A DNA stretch of 64,000 nt from Rhodocyclaceae bacterium. GTDB lineage: Bacteria; Pseudomonadota; Gammaproteobacteria; Burkholderiales; Rhodocyclaceae. The notes below the pieces were generated by a model. The model saw nothing but the letters and a program-made list of their open reading frames with translations, was not told where the DNA came from and did not search any database. Within the stretch, counting starts at the first letter, position 1. Each line of letters begins with the position of its first letter. This document shows, one piece after another, positions 26,982 to 35,204 of the stretch. The position numbers were made by a program, and so were the translations under genes. The DNA is taken from positions 62,001 through 126,000 of the forward strand of contig JADJAS010000005.1 of assembly GCA_016704145.1 (NCBI GenBank), in the 5' to 3' direction.

Positions 26982-27803
26982 TCACCAGCTCCCCGAGGCG
27001 CCACCACCACCGAAGCTGCCGCCGCCACCGGAAAACCCGCCCCCCGAAGAACCGCCTGACGACGAGAAGCCGCCGCCACCCAGGCCGGAGCCACCGCGCG
27101 CAAATGAAAAAACGAATGCGACCGCGGCCGCGATGGCGGCGATCATCCAGTTGCCGAACGCCCAGAGGGCCACCCCGCCGGCCAGGGCGGCCGCGACGAG
27201 CGAGCCGACGATGCCGAGCAAGGCGTGCAGAAAGCCGGCCGCGAAGATCGCGCCGAAGATCAGAAAAACGCTGCCATCATCGACCGGGACTGGCGTCGGC
27301 ACCGGCTCGGGATCGGGCAGGCTCTCGCCCCGAATCAGTCCGCCGAGTGCCGCCACGGCCGCGTCGAGCCCGCCGCCGAAATCGCCCTGCCGGAAGCGCG
27401 GCGCCATGTCTTCGGCGACGATGCGCTTGGCGATGGCGTCCGGAATCGCGCCTTCGAGGCCGTAGCCGACTTCGATGCGCATCTTGCGATCGTCCTTGGC
27501 GACGATGACGATCACGCCATCATCCACCCCACCGCGGCCGATCTTCCAGGCCTCCGCCAGCCGGATGCCGAACTGCTCGATGGTCTCGGGCTGCGTGGTC
27601 GGCAGCAGCAGGACCGCCACTTGGGCGCCCTTGTCCAGCTCGATGGCGGTCGACGCGTTCTCCAGCGCTTGCCGCTGCGCAGCGGTCAGCGTGCCGGTGA
27701 GATCGGTAACGCGCGCCGAAAGCGTCGGAATGGCGACGACCTCCGCCGTCCAACCGTGGAGCGGCAGAATCAGGCACAGGAGCGCCGCCAGCCAGCGCAG
27801 CAT
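26982..27803 (-). CDS. TPM-domain membrane protein (YgcG-like)
   Basis: 273 residues: signal peptide (LRWLAALLCLILPLHGWTAE), a periplasmic TPM domain (VTDLTGTLTAAQRQALE, GVIVIVAKDDRKMRIEVGYGLEGAIPD, FRQGDFGGGLDAAV), two to three membrane helices (about 180-235) and a Gly/Ser-rich tail of GGG-F repeats ending SGSW. This architecture always accompanies LemA. A role in envelope maintenance or photosystem-type repair is proposed in other organisms; here it is unknown. It lies 16 bases after lemA, so it is one operon. Confidence 0.9.
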   Translation of the reverse strand: MLRWLAALLCLILPLHGWTAEVVAIPTLSARVTDLTGTLTAAQRQALENASTAIELDKGAQVAVLLLPTTQPETIEQFGIRLAEAWKIGRGGVDDGVIVIVAKDDRKMRIEVGYGLEGAIPDAIAKRIVAEDMAPRFRQGDFGGGLDAAVAALGGLIRGESLPDPEPVPTPVPVDDGSVFLIFGAIFAAGFLHALLGIVGSLVAAALAGGVALWAFGNWMIAAIAAAVAFVFSFARGGSGLGGGGFSSSGGSSGGGFSGGGGSFGGGGASGSW

Positions 27804-27819
27804 GGCCGGTCCGGATCGA

Positions 27820-28425
27820 TTACTTCGCGGCCGGCGCGGCGTCGAACCTGACTTGCGGCGGTGTCGAGATGGCCTTCTCGTCCTCGACCGCGAAGTTGGC
27901 CTTGGCTTTCCACCCCATCACCATGGCCGTCAGGTTGTTCGGGAAAGTGCGCACCGAAATGTTGTAGTTCTTGACCGCGTCGATGTAGCGATTGCGCGCC
28001 ACGGTGATGCGATTCTCGGTGCCTTCCAGCTGCGCTTGCAGGTCACGGAAGTTGGCGTCGGCCTTGAGGTTCGGATAGTTCTCGGCCACCACCAGCAGGC
28101 GGGCCAGCGCGCCCGACAGTTCGCCCTGCGCCTTCTGGAACCTGGCGAAGGCCGCCTCGTCGTTCACCAGTTCCGGTGTCGCCTTCATGCCGGCAACGCT
28201 GGCGCGCGCCTCGGTGACGCGCGTCAGTACCTCCTTCTCGTGCGCGGCGTAACCCTGTACCACCGACACCAGATTGGGAATCAGGTCGGCGCGGCGCTTG
28301 TACTGGTTCAGCACTTCCGACCAGGCGGCGTTGACGCCCTCGTCGTTGATCTGGATCTGGTTGTAGCCGCAGCCGGAAAGCAGGGTGGCGGCCAGGGCAA
28401 GTATCGCGAGCAAACGCTTGGTCAT
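27820..28425 (-). CDS. lemA: LemA family lipoprotein
   Basis: 201 residues with a lipobox (ATLLSGC, Cys at 19) followed by the conserved GYNQIQINDEGVNAAWSEVLNQYKRRADLIPNLV core and ENRITVARNRYIDAVKNYN, NISVRTFPNN. LemA proteins are helical, mostly extracytoplasmic. It is first of a lemA-TPM-TPM operon. Function unknown in general. Confidence 0.93.
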   Translation of the reverse strand: MTKRLLAILALAATLLSGCGYNQIQINDEGVNAAWSEVLNQYKRRADLIPNLVSVVQGYAAHEKEVLTRVTEARASVAGMKATPELVNDEAAFARFQKAQGELSGALARLLVVAENYPNLKADANFRDLQAQLEGTENRITVARNRYIDAVKNYNISVRTFPNNLTAMVMGWKAKANFAVEDEKAISTPPQVRFDAAPAAK

Positions 28426-28466
28426 GGAACTCTCCTCGGGGAAACGACGGATGCCGGACGATTATC

Positions 28467-29381
28467 CTACTTCACGTCGGGCTCGAAGAACACCCAGCGG
28501 GCCGACCGGAATTCGGCCTGGATGCGCTCCTCGACGGCATTGATGCGGCGGACCATCTCGGCGCCGCTGATGGTTTCGTCATCGGCCATGCGCGCCTTGA
28601 CGGCGATGACGATGCGCTCGCCCCAGGCCAGCGTGATGACATTGAACACTTGCGCCACTTCCGGTTGCGCGGCAATGAAGGTCTCGATGGCGGCCCGCTG
28701 CTCGGGGTCGGCCGATTCGCCGACGATCAGACTCTTCACTTCGATCATGATGGCGACGGCGATGACCATCAGCACCACGCCGACCGCCAGCGTGCCCAGC
28801 GCGTCCCAGAGGGGATCGCCGGTCAGCACGGTCGCCGCCACGGCGGCGAAGGCGAGCACGAGACCCGCCAGCGCGGCGATATCCTCGCCGGCGACGACCA
28901 TCAGCTCCGACTGCCGCGACTCGCGGAACCAGCGCAGGAAAGGCCTGCCGCGCGCGATCTTGCGGATCTCGCGGAGGGCGCCGGCCAGCGAGAATGCCTC
29001 CAGGATCACGGCGACGCCGAGCACCGCCATGGCGATCAGGCCGTTCTGCAACGGCTGCGGATGCAGCATGCGCTCGACGCCTTCGTAAACCGAAAACGCG
29101 CCGCCCATGAAGAACAGCAGCAGCGCCACCACCATCGACCAGAAGTAGGCGGCGCGGTGATGGCCGAGCGGATGATCCACCGATTCCGGGCGCCTGGCCT
29201 CGCGCATGCCCAGCAGCAGCAGGAGCTGGTTCACGCAGTCGGCGGTCGAGTGGATCGCCTCGGCCAGCATCGAGCCCGAGCCGGTCCACGCGGCGGCGGC
29301 GAATTTCGCGACGGCGATGCCGAAGTTGGCGCCGAGCGCATAGAGGATGGCCCTGACCGAGCCTTCGGCGCCGTGCGACAT
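28467..29381 (-). CDS. Cation diffusion facilitator (ZnT9-like branch)
   Basis: 304 residues, six predicted helices. The first metal-site half is EAIHSTADCVNQ (His-x3-Asp); in the second half the usual HxxxD is replaced by GEDIAALAG, as in the ZnT9-like branch. A histidine-containing loop (SVDHPLGHHRAAYFW) precedes helix 3, and a C-terminal ferredoxin-like domain follows (EQRAAIETFIAAQPEV). It likely exports a divalent cation by proton antiport; which metal is uncertain. Its ATG directly follows the uracil-DNA glycosylase stop. Confidence 0.88.
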   Translation of the reverse strand: MSHGAEGSVRAILYALGANFGIAVAKFAAAAWTGSGSMLAEAIHSTADCVNQLLLLLGMREARRPESVDHPLGHHRAAYFWSMVVALLLFFMGGAFSVYEGVERMLHPQPLQNGLIAMAVLGVAVILEAFSLAGALREIRKIARGRPFLRWFRESRQSELMVVAGEDIAALAGLVLAFAAVAATVLTGDPLWDALGTLAVGVVLMVIAVAIMIEVKSLIVGESADPEQRAAIETFIAAQPEVAQVFNVITLAWGERIVIAVKARMADDETISGAEMVRRINAVEERIQAEFRSARWVFFEPDVK

Positions 29382-30122
29382 CTATGATCCCTTCATGGTC
29401 CCGCGCATGAAGCACAGGTCTTCCCAGGCCTTGGCCTTGTCCGGCAGGTTGCGCAGCAGATAGGCCGGATGATAGGTGACGATCAAGGGCGTGCCATTGA
29501 AGTCGAACACCCGCCCGCGCGCCGAGGCGATCTTTACCTCGCTCTGCAACAACGTCTGCGCCGCCGGCCGGCCGAGCGCGACGATCAACTTCGGCCGGAT
29601 CAGCGCGATCTGCCTTTCCAGGTAAGGCCGGCAGGCGGCGGTCTCGTCCGGCTCCGGCGTGCGGTTATTGGGCGGCCGGCACTTCACGGCGTTGGCGATA
29701 TAGACATTCTCGCCGCGCTTGAGGTCAATGGCCGCCAGCATGGCATCGAGCAGCTTGCCGGCCTGGCCGACGAACGGCTCGCCGCGCTCGTCCTCTTCCG
29801 CGCCGGGGCCTTCGCCGACGAACAGCCAGTCGGCCTCGATGTCGCCGACGCCCAGTACCGCCTGTTGGCGCGCTTGGCACAAGCCGCAGGCGCGACAGTC
29901 GGCCACGGCCGTCTTCAACTCGTCCCAGCCCATGCGGGCGATGGCGGCGGCGCGGTCGTCGCCATCGTCCGTCGGCGCGGGTTGGTCGAAAGTCAGCGGT
30001 GGCGACACGCCGGCATCGGTCGACCTCTCGGGTACCCGTGGCACGGTCGCCTCGGCCGCCGGCTGCCGCAGCCGCCAGACAGGTCCCAGGCCGAGCTCCC
30101 GCAACAACGCTTCGCGCCTCAT
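29382..30122 (-). CDS. Family 4 uracil-DNA glycosylase
   Basis: 246 residues. The iron-sulfur ligands start at CRACGLCQARQQAV, motif 1 is VGEGPGAEEDERGEPFVGQAGK, further Cys lie in KCRPPNNRTPEPDE and CRPYLERQ, and motif 2 is TYHPAYLLRN. It excises uracil from DNA. The N-terminal ~70 residues are a low-conservation linker rich in Pro, Ala and Asp; this linker contains a copy of the dispersed 24-bp motif (GVSPPLTFD). The start overlaps the rimI stop by 4 bases (ATGA). Confidence 0.93.
   Translation of the reverse strand: MRREALLRELGLGPVWRLRQPAAEATVPRVPERSTDAGVSPPLTFDQPAPTDDGDDRAAAIARMGWDELKTAVADCRACGLCQARQQAVLGVGDIEADWLFVGEGPGAEEDERGEPFVGQAGKLLDAMLAAIDLKRGENVYIANAVKCRPPNNRTPEPDETAACRPYLERQIALIRPKLIVALGRPAAQTLLQSEVKIASARGRVFDFNGTPLIVTYHPAYLLRNLPDKAKAWEDLCFMRGTMKGS
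29988..30011 (-). repeat. Dispersed 24-bp motif, copy in the glycosylase linker (22/24)
   Basis: Same direction as the gene, read as GVSPPLTF within the variable N-terminal linker rather than a catalytic part. Confidence 0.65.
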
Positions 30123-30565
30123 AGATCGCGCACCATCACGATGGCGTCCTCGCGGCCGGCCGGGCCAGGATAGTAGCCCTTGCGCCGACCTATCTCCACG
30201 AACCGGCAGCGGCGATAAAGCGCCAGCGCCGGCGCGTTGCCCGGCCGCACTTCCAGCAGCATGCGCGTGGCGCCGTGGTCGCGCGCCACAGCCAGCGCAT
30301 GGTGCAGCAGCGCGCCGCCCAGCCCGCGTTGCTGCCGTTCCGGCACGATGGTGAGGTTGAGCAGATGCGCCTCGTCCACGGCCATCATCACCACCGCGTG
30401 GCCGATCGGCACGCCATCCTCGCGGCAAACCCACATCGAGTGCCCGGCCCGCAGGGAATCGACGAAATTGCCGCGCGTCCAGGGAAAGGCATAGCTGCGC
30501 TGCTCGGCGGCGGCGACGGCATCGACATCCTCGTCGCGCATGGGCGCGCAGTCGACCCTTGGCAT
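30119..30565 (-). CDS. rimI: Ribosomal-protein-alanine N-acetyltransferase RimI
   Basis: 148 residues, GNAT fold: acetyl-CoA loop QQRGLGGALLHHAL, NLTIVPE, LEVRPGNAPALALYRRCRFVEIGRRKGYYPG. It acetylates the N-terminal Ala of ribosomal protein S18, usually in concert with tsaB, which precedes it here. The ATG at 30565 is the likely start, although a GTG just after the tsaB stop at 30579 is possible and would add five residues. Confidence 0.93.
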   Translation of the reverse strand: MPRVDCAPMRDEDVDAVAAAEQRSYAFPWTRGNFVDSLRAGHSMWVCREDGVPIGHAVVMMAVDEAHLLNLTIVPERQQRGLGGALLHHALAVARDHGATRMLLEVRPGNAPALALYRRCRFVEIGRRKGYYPGPAGREDAIVMVRDL

Positions 30566-30579
30566 CGGCACCGCGGCCA

Positions 30580-31245
30580 CTACTTCGAACCTCCGCGGGC
30601 GAGACGCTCGGCGGTGGTCAAGGCCACCTTGTCGCGCAGGTAGAGCGGCGCGGCCAGCGCTGCGTCCAGGCCCGCGCCGCGCGCCAGCCTGGGCGCGGCC
30701 AGTTGCGCCACCGCCGCCGCCGTCGGCCGCGGCTCGGCCCGCGTCCGCGCCAACGCGGGCAGGCGGCCGCCGTACGCGGCGAACCCATCGCCGCAGCCGA
30801 CCCAGCCGTCGCCCGCGGGCACCGGCGCCTGTTCGGGGGCGCACACGGTCGGCGCCAGCACCTGGCGGCCGCCGTCGTAAGCGGCGACGTAAACCTCGTT
30901 CATGCGGGCGTCCAGGCAGGCGTAGGCGCGACTCTCGCCGCTGGCCAGCGCCAGCGCTTCCAGGGTATTGATGCCGATCACGGGCAGGTCGAGGCCGAAG
31001 GCCAGACCCTGGGCGCAACCGGCCGCCAGTCGCAAGCCGGTGAAGCTGCCCGGGCCGGCGCCGAAGGCGATGCCGTCGAGCGCCTTCATCGTGATGCCAG
31101 CCTCCTCCAGCAAGGCGTTCGCGGCCGGCAACAGCCACTCGGAGCCGCCGTTGGGAAGCTCGGCGGCCCGTTCGACGAGCGCACCGTCGTCCCAGTAGGC
31201 GACGGACAGTCGGTGGGTGGCGGTTTCGAGGGCGAGAATGCGCAT
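30580..31245 (-). CDS. tsaB: tRNA threonylcarbamoyladenosine biosynthesis protein TsaB
   Basis: 221 residues. MRILALETATHRLSVA at the start, GAGPGSFTGLRLAAGCAQGLAFGLDLP, the TLEALA segment and CLDARMNEVYVAAY are typical. TsaB is the scaffold partner of TsaD in making t6A37 on tRNA. ATG at 31245 fits all homologues. It begins the minus-strand chain tsaB-rimI-udg-cation facilitator with overlaps or contacts of a few bases. Confidence 0.95.
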   Translation of the reverse strand: MRILALETATHRLSVAYWDDGALVERAAELPNGGSEWLLPAANALLEEAGITMKALDGIAFGAGPGSFTGLRLAAGCAQGLAFGLDLPVIGINTLEALALASGESRAYACLDARMNEVYVAAYDGGRQVLAPTVCAPEQAPVPAGDGWVGCGDGFAAYGGRLPALARTRAEPRPTAAAVAQLAAPRLARGAGLDAALAAPLYLRDKVALTTAERLARGGSK

Positions 31246-31278
31246 CGCCGGTATTTTACCGGTGACAGCCAAACCCTC

Positions 31279-31602
31279 TCAGGGCGGCATTGGTGCCATC
31301 GGCGGCGGCGGCCGGCGGTACACGCCTTCGCGGGCGCTGCGGATATCCTCGCGCAACTGGCGGCGTTCGTCGGGCGACAGTCGGCCGAAATACGGCGCGT
31401 CCGGATCGGCCGCGCGTTCCCGACGCCGGAATTCGCGCATGCGCATGCGCTCCTCCATGCGCTCGCCGTAAACGGGCGGCGCGCCGTCGGGGCGGATGAA
31501 GCGATGGCGCGGATAGCCGTCGCCGCGCTCGGCGAGCGCCGGCGGCATCGCCAGGACGGCGACCAGGCCAAGGACCATCGAAATTCCCCACCGCGTCTTC
31601 AT
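31279..31602 (-). CDS. Small secreted hypothetical protein
   Basis: 107 residues starting MKTRWGISMVLGLVAVLAMPPALAERG, a clear signal peptide (cleavage after ALA). The mature part is Arg/Glu/Pro-rich with RPDGAPPVYGERMEERMRMREFRRRERAADPD and RLSPDERRQLREDIRSAREGVYR before a poly-Pro tail. The DERRQLREDIR element recurs in small envelope proteins near ompR-type genes, but no function is known. It lies 33 bases upstream of tsaB on the same strand. Confidence 0.7.
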   Translation of the reverse strand: MKTRWGISMVLGLVAVLAMPPALAERGDGYPRHRFIRPDGAPPVYGERMEERMRMREFRRRERAADPDAPYFGRLSPDERRQLREDIRSAREGVYRRPPPPMAPMPP

Positions 31603-31705
31603 GGCCGCCATCCTAGGCCAGATTGGGCCCGCCGGGCGACCGGCTTTGTAATCGATTGTAAGGGGGTCTGCCACAAGCGCCCCGAACCGGCTAGCATTGC
31701 GCTCC

Positions 31706-32458
31706 ATGAACCAGAACGCCACGCCGGCCAAGGCCGCCAAGATCCTCGTCGTCGACGATGACATTCGCCTGCGCCAGCTGCTCGAGCGCTATCTCGGCGA
31801 GCAGGGTTTCACCGTCAAGGCCGTGGACGGCGCCGCCGCCATGGACCGGGCGCTGTCGCGCGAACTCTACGATCTCGTCGTGCTCGACCTGATGATGCCG
31901 GGCGAGGACGGCCTGTCGATCTGCCGCCGCCTTCGCGCCCAGGGCGCCGAGGGCCAGGGTCTCGCCATCGTCATGCTGACCGCCAAGGGCGACGAGATCG
32001 ACCGCATCGTCGGCCTCGAGCTAGGCGCGGACGACTACCTGCCCAAGCCCTTCAATCCGCGCGAACTGGTGGCGCGCATCCACGCCGTGCTGCGCCGCCG
32101 GGTCGCGCCGCCACCGCCGGGCACGCCCGGCGCGACCGAAACCAAAGTCAGCTTTGGCGACACGCTGGTCAACCTCGGCACCCGCGAGCTGATTCGCGCC
32201 GGCGCCAGCACCACGCTCACCACGGGCGAATTCGCGCTGCTCAAGGTGCTGGTCGAGCATCCGCGCAAACCCTTGTCGCGCGACAAGCTGATGGAGCTGG
32301 CGCGCGGCCGCGAATACGACGTGTTCGACCGCTCCATCGACGTGCAGATCTCCCGCTTGCGCAAGCTGGTCGAGGACGACGCGGCCAAGCCGCGCTACAT
32401 CCAGACCGTCTGGGGATTTGGCTACGTCTTCGTTCCCGACGGGAAGAAGGCCGAGTGA
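31706..32458 (+). CDS. ompR: OmpR-family response regulator
   Basis: 250 residues. The receiver domain has the DDD pair (VVDDDIRLRQLL), phospho-acceptor Asp in VVLDLMMPGEDGL, Thr in MLTAK and Lys in PKPFNPREL; the winged-helix DNA-binding domain has ALLKVLVEHPRKPLSRDKLM and DVFDRSIDVQISRLRKLVE. The length and sequence order match OmpR rather than PhoB. The stop overlaps the sensor kinase GTG by 4 bases. Osmolarity or porin control is the family role. Confidence 0.92.
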   Translation: MNQNATPAKAAKILVVDDDIRLRQLLERYLGEQGFTVKAVDGAAAMDRALSRELYDLVVLDLMMPGEDGLSICRRLRAQGAEGQGLAIVMLTAKGDEIDRIVGLELGADDYLPKPFNPRELVARIHAVLRRRVAPPPPGTPGATETKVSFGDTLVNLGTRELIRAGASTTLTTGEFALLKVLVEHPRKPLSRDKLMELARGREYDVFDRSIDVQISRLRKLVEDDAAKPRYIQTVWGFGYVFVPDGKKAE

Positions 32459-33777
32459 AGCTTCTCCCGGGATCGCTGCTCTGGCGTTCCTTCCTGCTGA
32501 TCGCCGCGCTGATGCTGCTGTCGGTGCTGACCTGGTTCTTCATCTTCACCCAGTACGAACGCGAGCCGCGCGCCCGCCAGCTCTCGCAGCTGATCGTCAG
32601 CGTCGTCAATCTCACCCGCACCGCGCTGATCGCCGCCCGTCCCGAGGCGCGCATGGATCTACTGCGCGAGCTGTCGGACCGCGAAGGCATTCATCTTTAT
32701 CCCGCCGAGGACGACGACCGCGTCGCCGAACTGCCCGATCGCGCCATCCTGCGCCGCGTGCGGGAGCTGCTACGCGAGGAGATGGGCCCGGCGACGCGCC
32801 TGACCATGGAACGCGAGGGCGAAAACGCCCTGTTCGTCAGCTTCACCATCGACGACGAAGCCTACTGGGTGGCGCTGCCGCGCGAGCGCGCCGAACGCTA
32901 CCTGCCCGCACAATGGCTGGGCTGGGGCGCGGCGGCGCTGCTGCTGTCGCTGGCCGGCGCCTGGCTGATCGTGTTTCGCGTCACCCGGCCGATGAAGCGG
33001 CTCGAGCAGGCCGCCGCCGAACTTGGCCGCGGCCGCCGGCCGGCGCCGGTGCCGGAAAGCGGTCCCGACGAAATCGAGACGCTGGCGCACGCCTTCAATC
33101 AGATGAGCGCCGACCTCGCCCGGCTCGACGACGATCGCGCGCTCATCCTCGCCGGTGTGTCGCACGACCTGCGCACGCCGCTGACGCGCCTGCGCATGGG
33201 CATCGAGATGGCCGTCGCCGACGATGCCACGCGCAACGAGATGGCCGCCGACATCGAGGAAATGGACCGCAGCATCGGCCAGTTCCTCGACTTCGCCCGC
33301 GCCGATGCCGGCGAACCGGCCGCGCCGGTCGACATCGCCGCCCTGCTGGAGGAACTGGCCGGCCTCTACCGCCAGCGCGGCGCCGACGTCAGCGTCGCGC
33401 CCCCCGCCGCCGGCGTGTCGCCGCTGCTGACTTTGCGGCCCAAGGCCATCCGCCGAGCCGTCGCCAATCTGATCGACAACGCCCTGCGCCATGCCGGTGC
33501 CGCCGGCCCCATCGAACTGGCCCTGGCGGGCGCCGGCAGCGGCGCCGCCATCGAAGTGCGCGACCGCGGCCCGGGCATTCCCGCCGCCGACGCCGAGCGC
33601 CTCAAGCTGCCCTTCACCCGCCTCGAGACGGCACGCACCGACGCCATCGGCACCGGCCTTGGCCTCGCCATCGTCGACCGCGTCGCCCGCGGCCACGGCG
33701 GCGCGCTCGACCTGCTGCCGCGCGCGGGCGGCGGTTTGATCGCGCGGATCAGGCTGGCCGGCACGCCCCGGACCTAG
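32455..33777 (+). CDS. envZ: EnvZ-type sensor histidine kinase
   Basis: 440 residues: two transmembrane helices (about 13-35 and 152-172) around a periplasmic domain, HAMP (VTRPMKRLEQAAAELGRG), H box GVSHDLRTPLTRLRMGIEM, N box NLIDNALRHAG, and G boxes RDRGPGIP and GTGLGLAIV. GTG start overlapping ompR. It phosphorylates the preceding regulator. A 20-of-24 match to the dispersed motif lies at the N box-proximal loop (GVSPLLTL). Confidence 0.93.
   Translation: MKLLPGSLLWRSFLLIAALMLLSVLTWFFIFTQYEREPRARQLSQLIVSVVNLTRTALIAARPEARMDLLRELSDREGIHLYPAEDDDRVAELPDRAILRRVRELLREEMGPATRLTMEREGENALFVSFTIDDEAYWVALPRERAERYLPAQWLGWGAAALLLSLAGAWLIVFRVTRPMKRLEQAAAELGRGRRPAPVPESGPDEIETLAHAFNQMSADLARLDDDRALILAGVSHDLRTPLTRLRMGIEMAVADDATRNEMAADIEEMDRSIGQFLDFARADAGEPAAPVDIAALLEELAGLYRQRGADVSVAPPAAGVSPLLTLRPKAIRRAVANLIDNALRHAGAAGPIELALAGAGSGAAIEVRDRGPGIPAADAERLKLPFTRLETARTDAIGTGLGLAIVDRVARGHGGALDLLPRAGGGLIARIRLAGTPRT
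33412..33435 (+). repeat. Dispersed 24-bp motif-like site inside envZ (20/24)
   Basis: Read in-frame as GVSPLLTL, the same reading as in the glycosylase and thpR copies. Confidence 0.4.
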
Positions 33778-33795
33778 TCGACGCCCCGGTTTCCG

Positions 33796-34746
33796 TCAAC
33801 CGCGCAGACGCCGCACCAGTTCGGCCTTGTTGTTGACCGTCAGCTTGTGGAACACCCGGCTGATCAGGTTGCGAACCGTCGCCGGCGCAAGGCCAAGGAG
33901 CGTGGCGATCTCGGCGTAGGTGCACCCGTCGGCATAGTGGTTCGCCACCTCGCGCTCGCGGCGGGACAACTGGTCGACGGCGCTCTTCGGTCTCGCCTCC
34001 AGATAAAGGTAGCCCGACAGCGGCCGACACTGGACGGCCACCCGACCACCGACGTAGTCCTTGCCGGCGAGGATCAGCTTGCGCATGGTCGCCGGCAGCT
34101 CCGCCGAATTCCACTCCGGCCATTCGCTCTTGACCATGCCGGCGAACCGACGGTGCGCGTCGACGAGTATCCCGTTCGGGTTGCACAGCGCCCAGCACGC
34201 GGCGCCGTCGCTCCGGCCGTTTTCCAGCAGGTGCAGCAAGCGGCAATTGCGATACGACTCGGCCAGATGGGGCATCAGAAACTGCTTGGCCGCGCGGTCG
34301 GCTTCGGAAAATGGGCGACGAACATCCTTGCGCCATACCGTGATGAACTCGTTGAGCGAGGACACCGGCTCGATCAGGACCGTGCCCAGCGACCACTCGA
34401 CGCGATGCTTGGCGCCGAACTCGCGATAAACGGCCGACGCCTCCAATTGCTCGCGCGGCATCAAGTCGGCCGTGCTGATGGTCGTTCCGGGTTGCGCGCA
34501 CACCGCCTCGCGGAAAAAGTCCACTTCTATCAACGGAGCGTAGTCCTCGACCAAGCTGGGCGCGCAACGATGAAGATGCACATGATGAACCATCAACGGC
34601 TGGTTCGCGCCGCGCCCCCACCAGGCCGCGTCGAAATCGAAAACCTCGTGCATCTGCGTCAAGGCCCATTCCTGGAAGTTCGCGAACGGCACCTCCCGGC
34701 TGGCTCGGTAAAGGTCGACAACCAACTGGCTGGCCTTGGCATCCAT
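33796..34746 (-). CDS. LuxR-type transcriptional regulator
   Basis: 316 residues. The C-terminal ~65 residues are a GerE/LuxR HTH (LSRREREVANHYADGCTYAEI, GLAPATVRNLISRVFHKL). The N-terminal ~240 residues have a PAS/GAF-like layout without a recognised ligand motif, so it is not a clear acyl-homoserine-lactone sensor. The ATG at 34746 is chosen as the first with a sensible domain start. It is divergent from the PEP-CTERM surface protein across 458 bases and is the likely candidate to control it (inference). Confidence 0.85.
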   Translation of the reverse strand: MDAKASQLVVDLYRASREVPFANFQEWALTQMHEVFDFDAAWWGRGANQPLMVHHVHLHRCAPSLVEDYAPLIEVDFFREAVCAQPGTTISTADLMPREQLEASAVYREFGAKHRVEWSLGTVLIEPVSSLNEFITVWRKDVRRPFSEADRAAKQFLMPHLAESYRNCRLLHLLENGRSDGAACWALCNPNGILVDAHRRFAGMVKSEWPEWNSAELPATMRKLILAGKDYVGGRVAVQCRPLSGYLYLEARPKSAVDQLSRREREVANHYADGCTYAEIATLLGLAPATVRNLISRVFHKLTVNNKAELVRRLRG

Positions 34747-35204
34747 GAGTACGCGGGGCGATCCCGGGTAAAGTGGTTCGGTGCAGTGTATTACCAACGG
34801 TATAGTCACGGCATGATGCAAATGATTCACAAATCCATGCCGGACCACCATCGATAACCATCGAGTCCGCCCTCGCCGACCGTGTTGGATACATTTGCAT
34901 CACGTTCGTGCTCCTTGCGTCTTTGCCGGCAATGGCAGCCACGCGGTCGGCGATGCCCATGAATAGCGAAAGTAACCGTTTAACCGTTGTTTGTGGGATT
35001 TATTTCCCGACTCGCGCGAACGACTCCGTCGGCCTTTCTTACACTCGCGCCACGGACGGTCGCCGCAAATAGGCGAAGATGCCCATCAACAAACGAAAAC
35101 CAGCCGATGGCGCGCGAATTGCTTAGTCAAGCCCATCGCGACACAGCGGGGGATGTCTCGTCGCGACCGACAACAATCACAAAGTTTTGGACTGGAGGAT
35201 GATC
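34747..35204. promoter_or_regulatory. Divergent intergenic region between the LuxR gene and the PEP-CTERM gene
   Basis: 458 bases without a convincing gene. It holds a tandem 8-mer, TAACCGTT twice (34973-34988), and a related inverted AACGGTAT (34796-34803) near the regulator's own start. These are possible binding sites for the LuxR protein. A strong GGAGG lies at 35195-35199 before the surface-protein ATG. Confidence 0.35.
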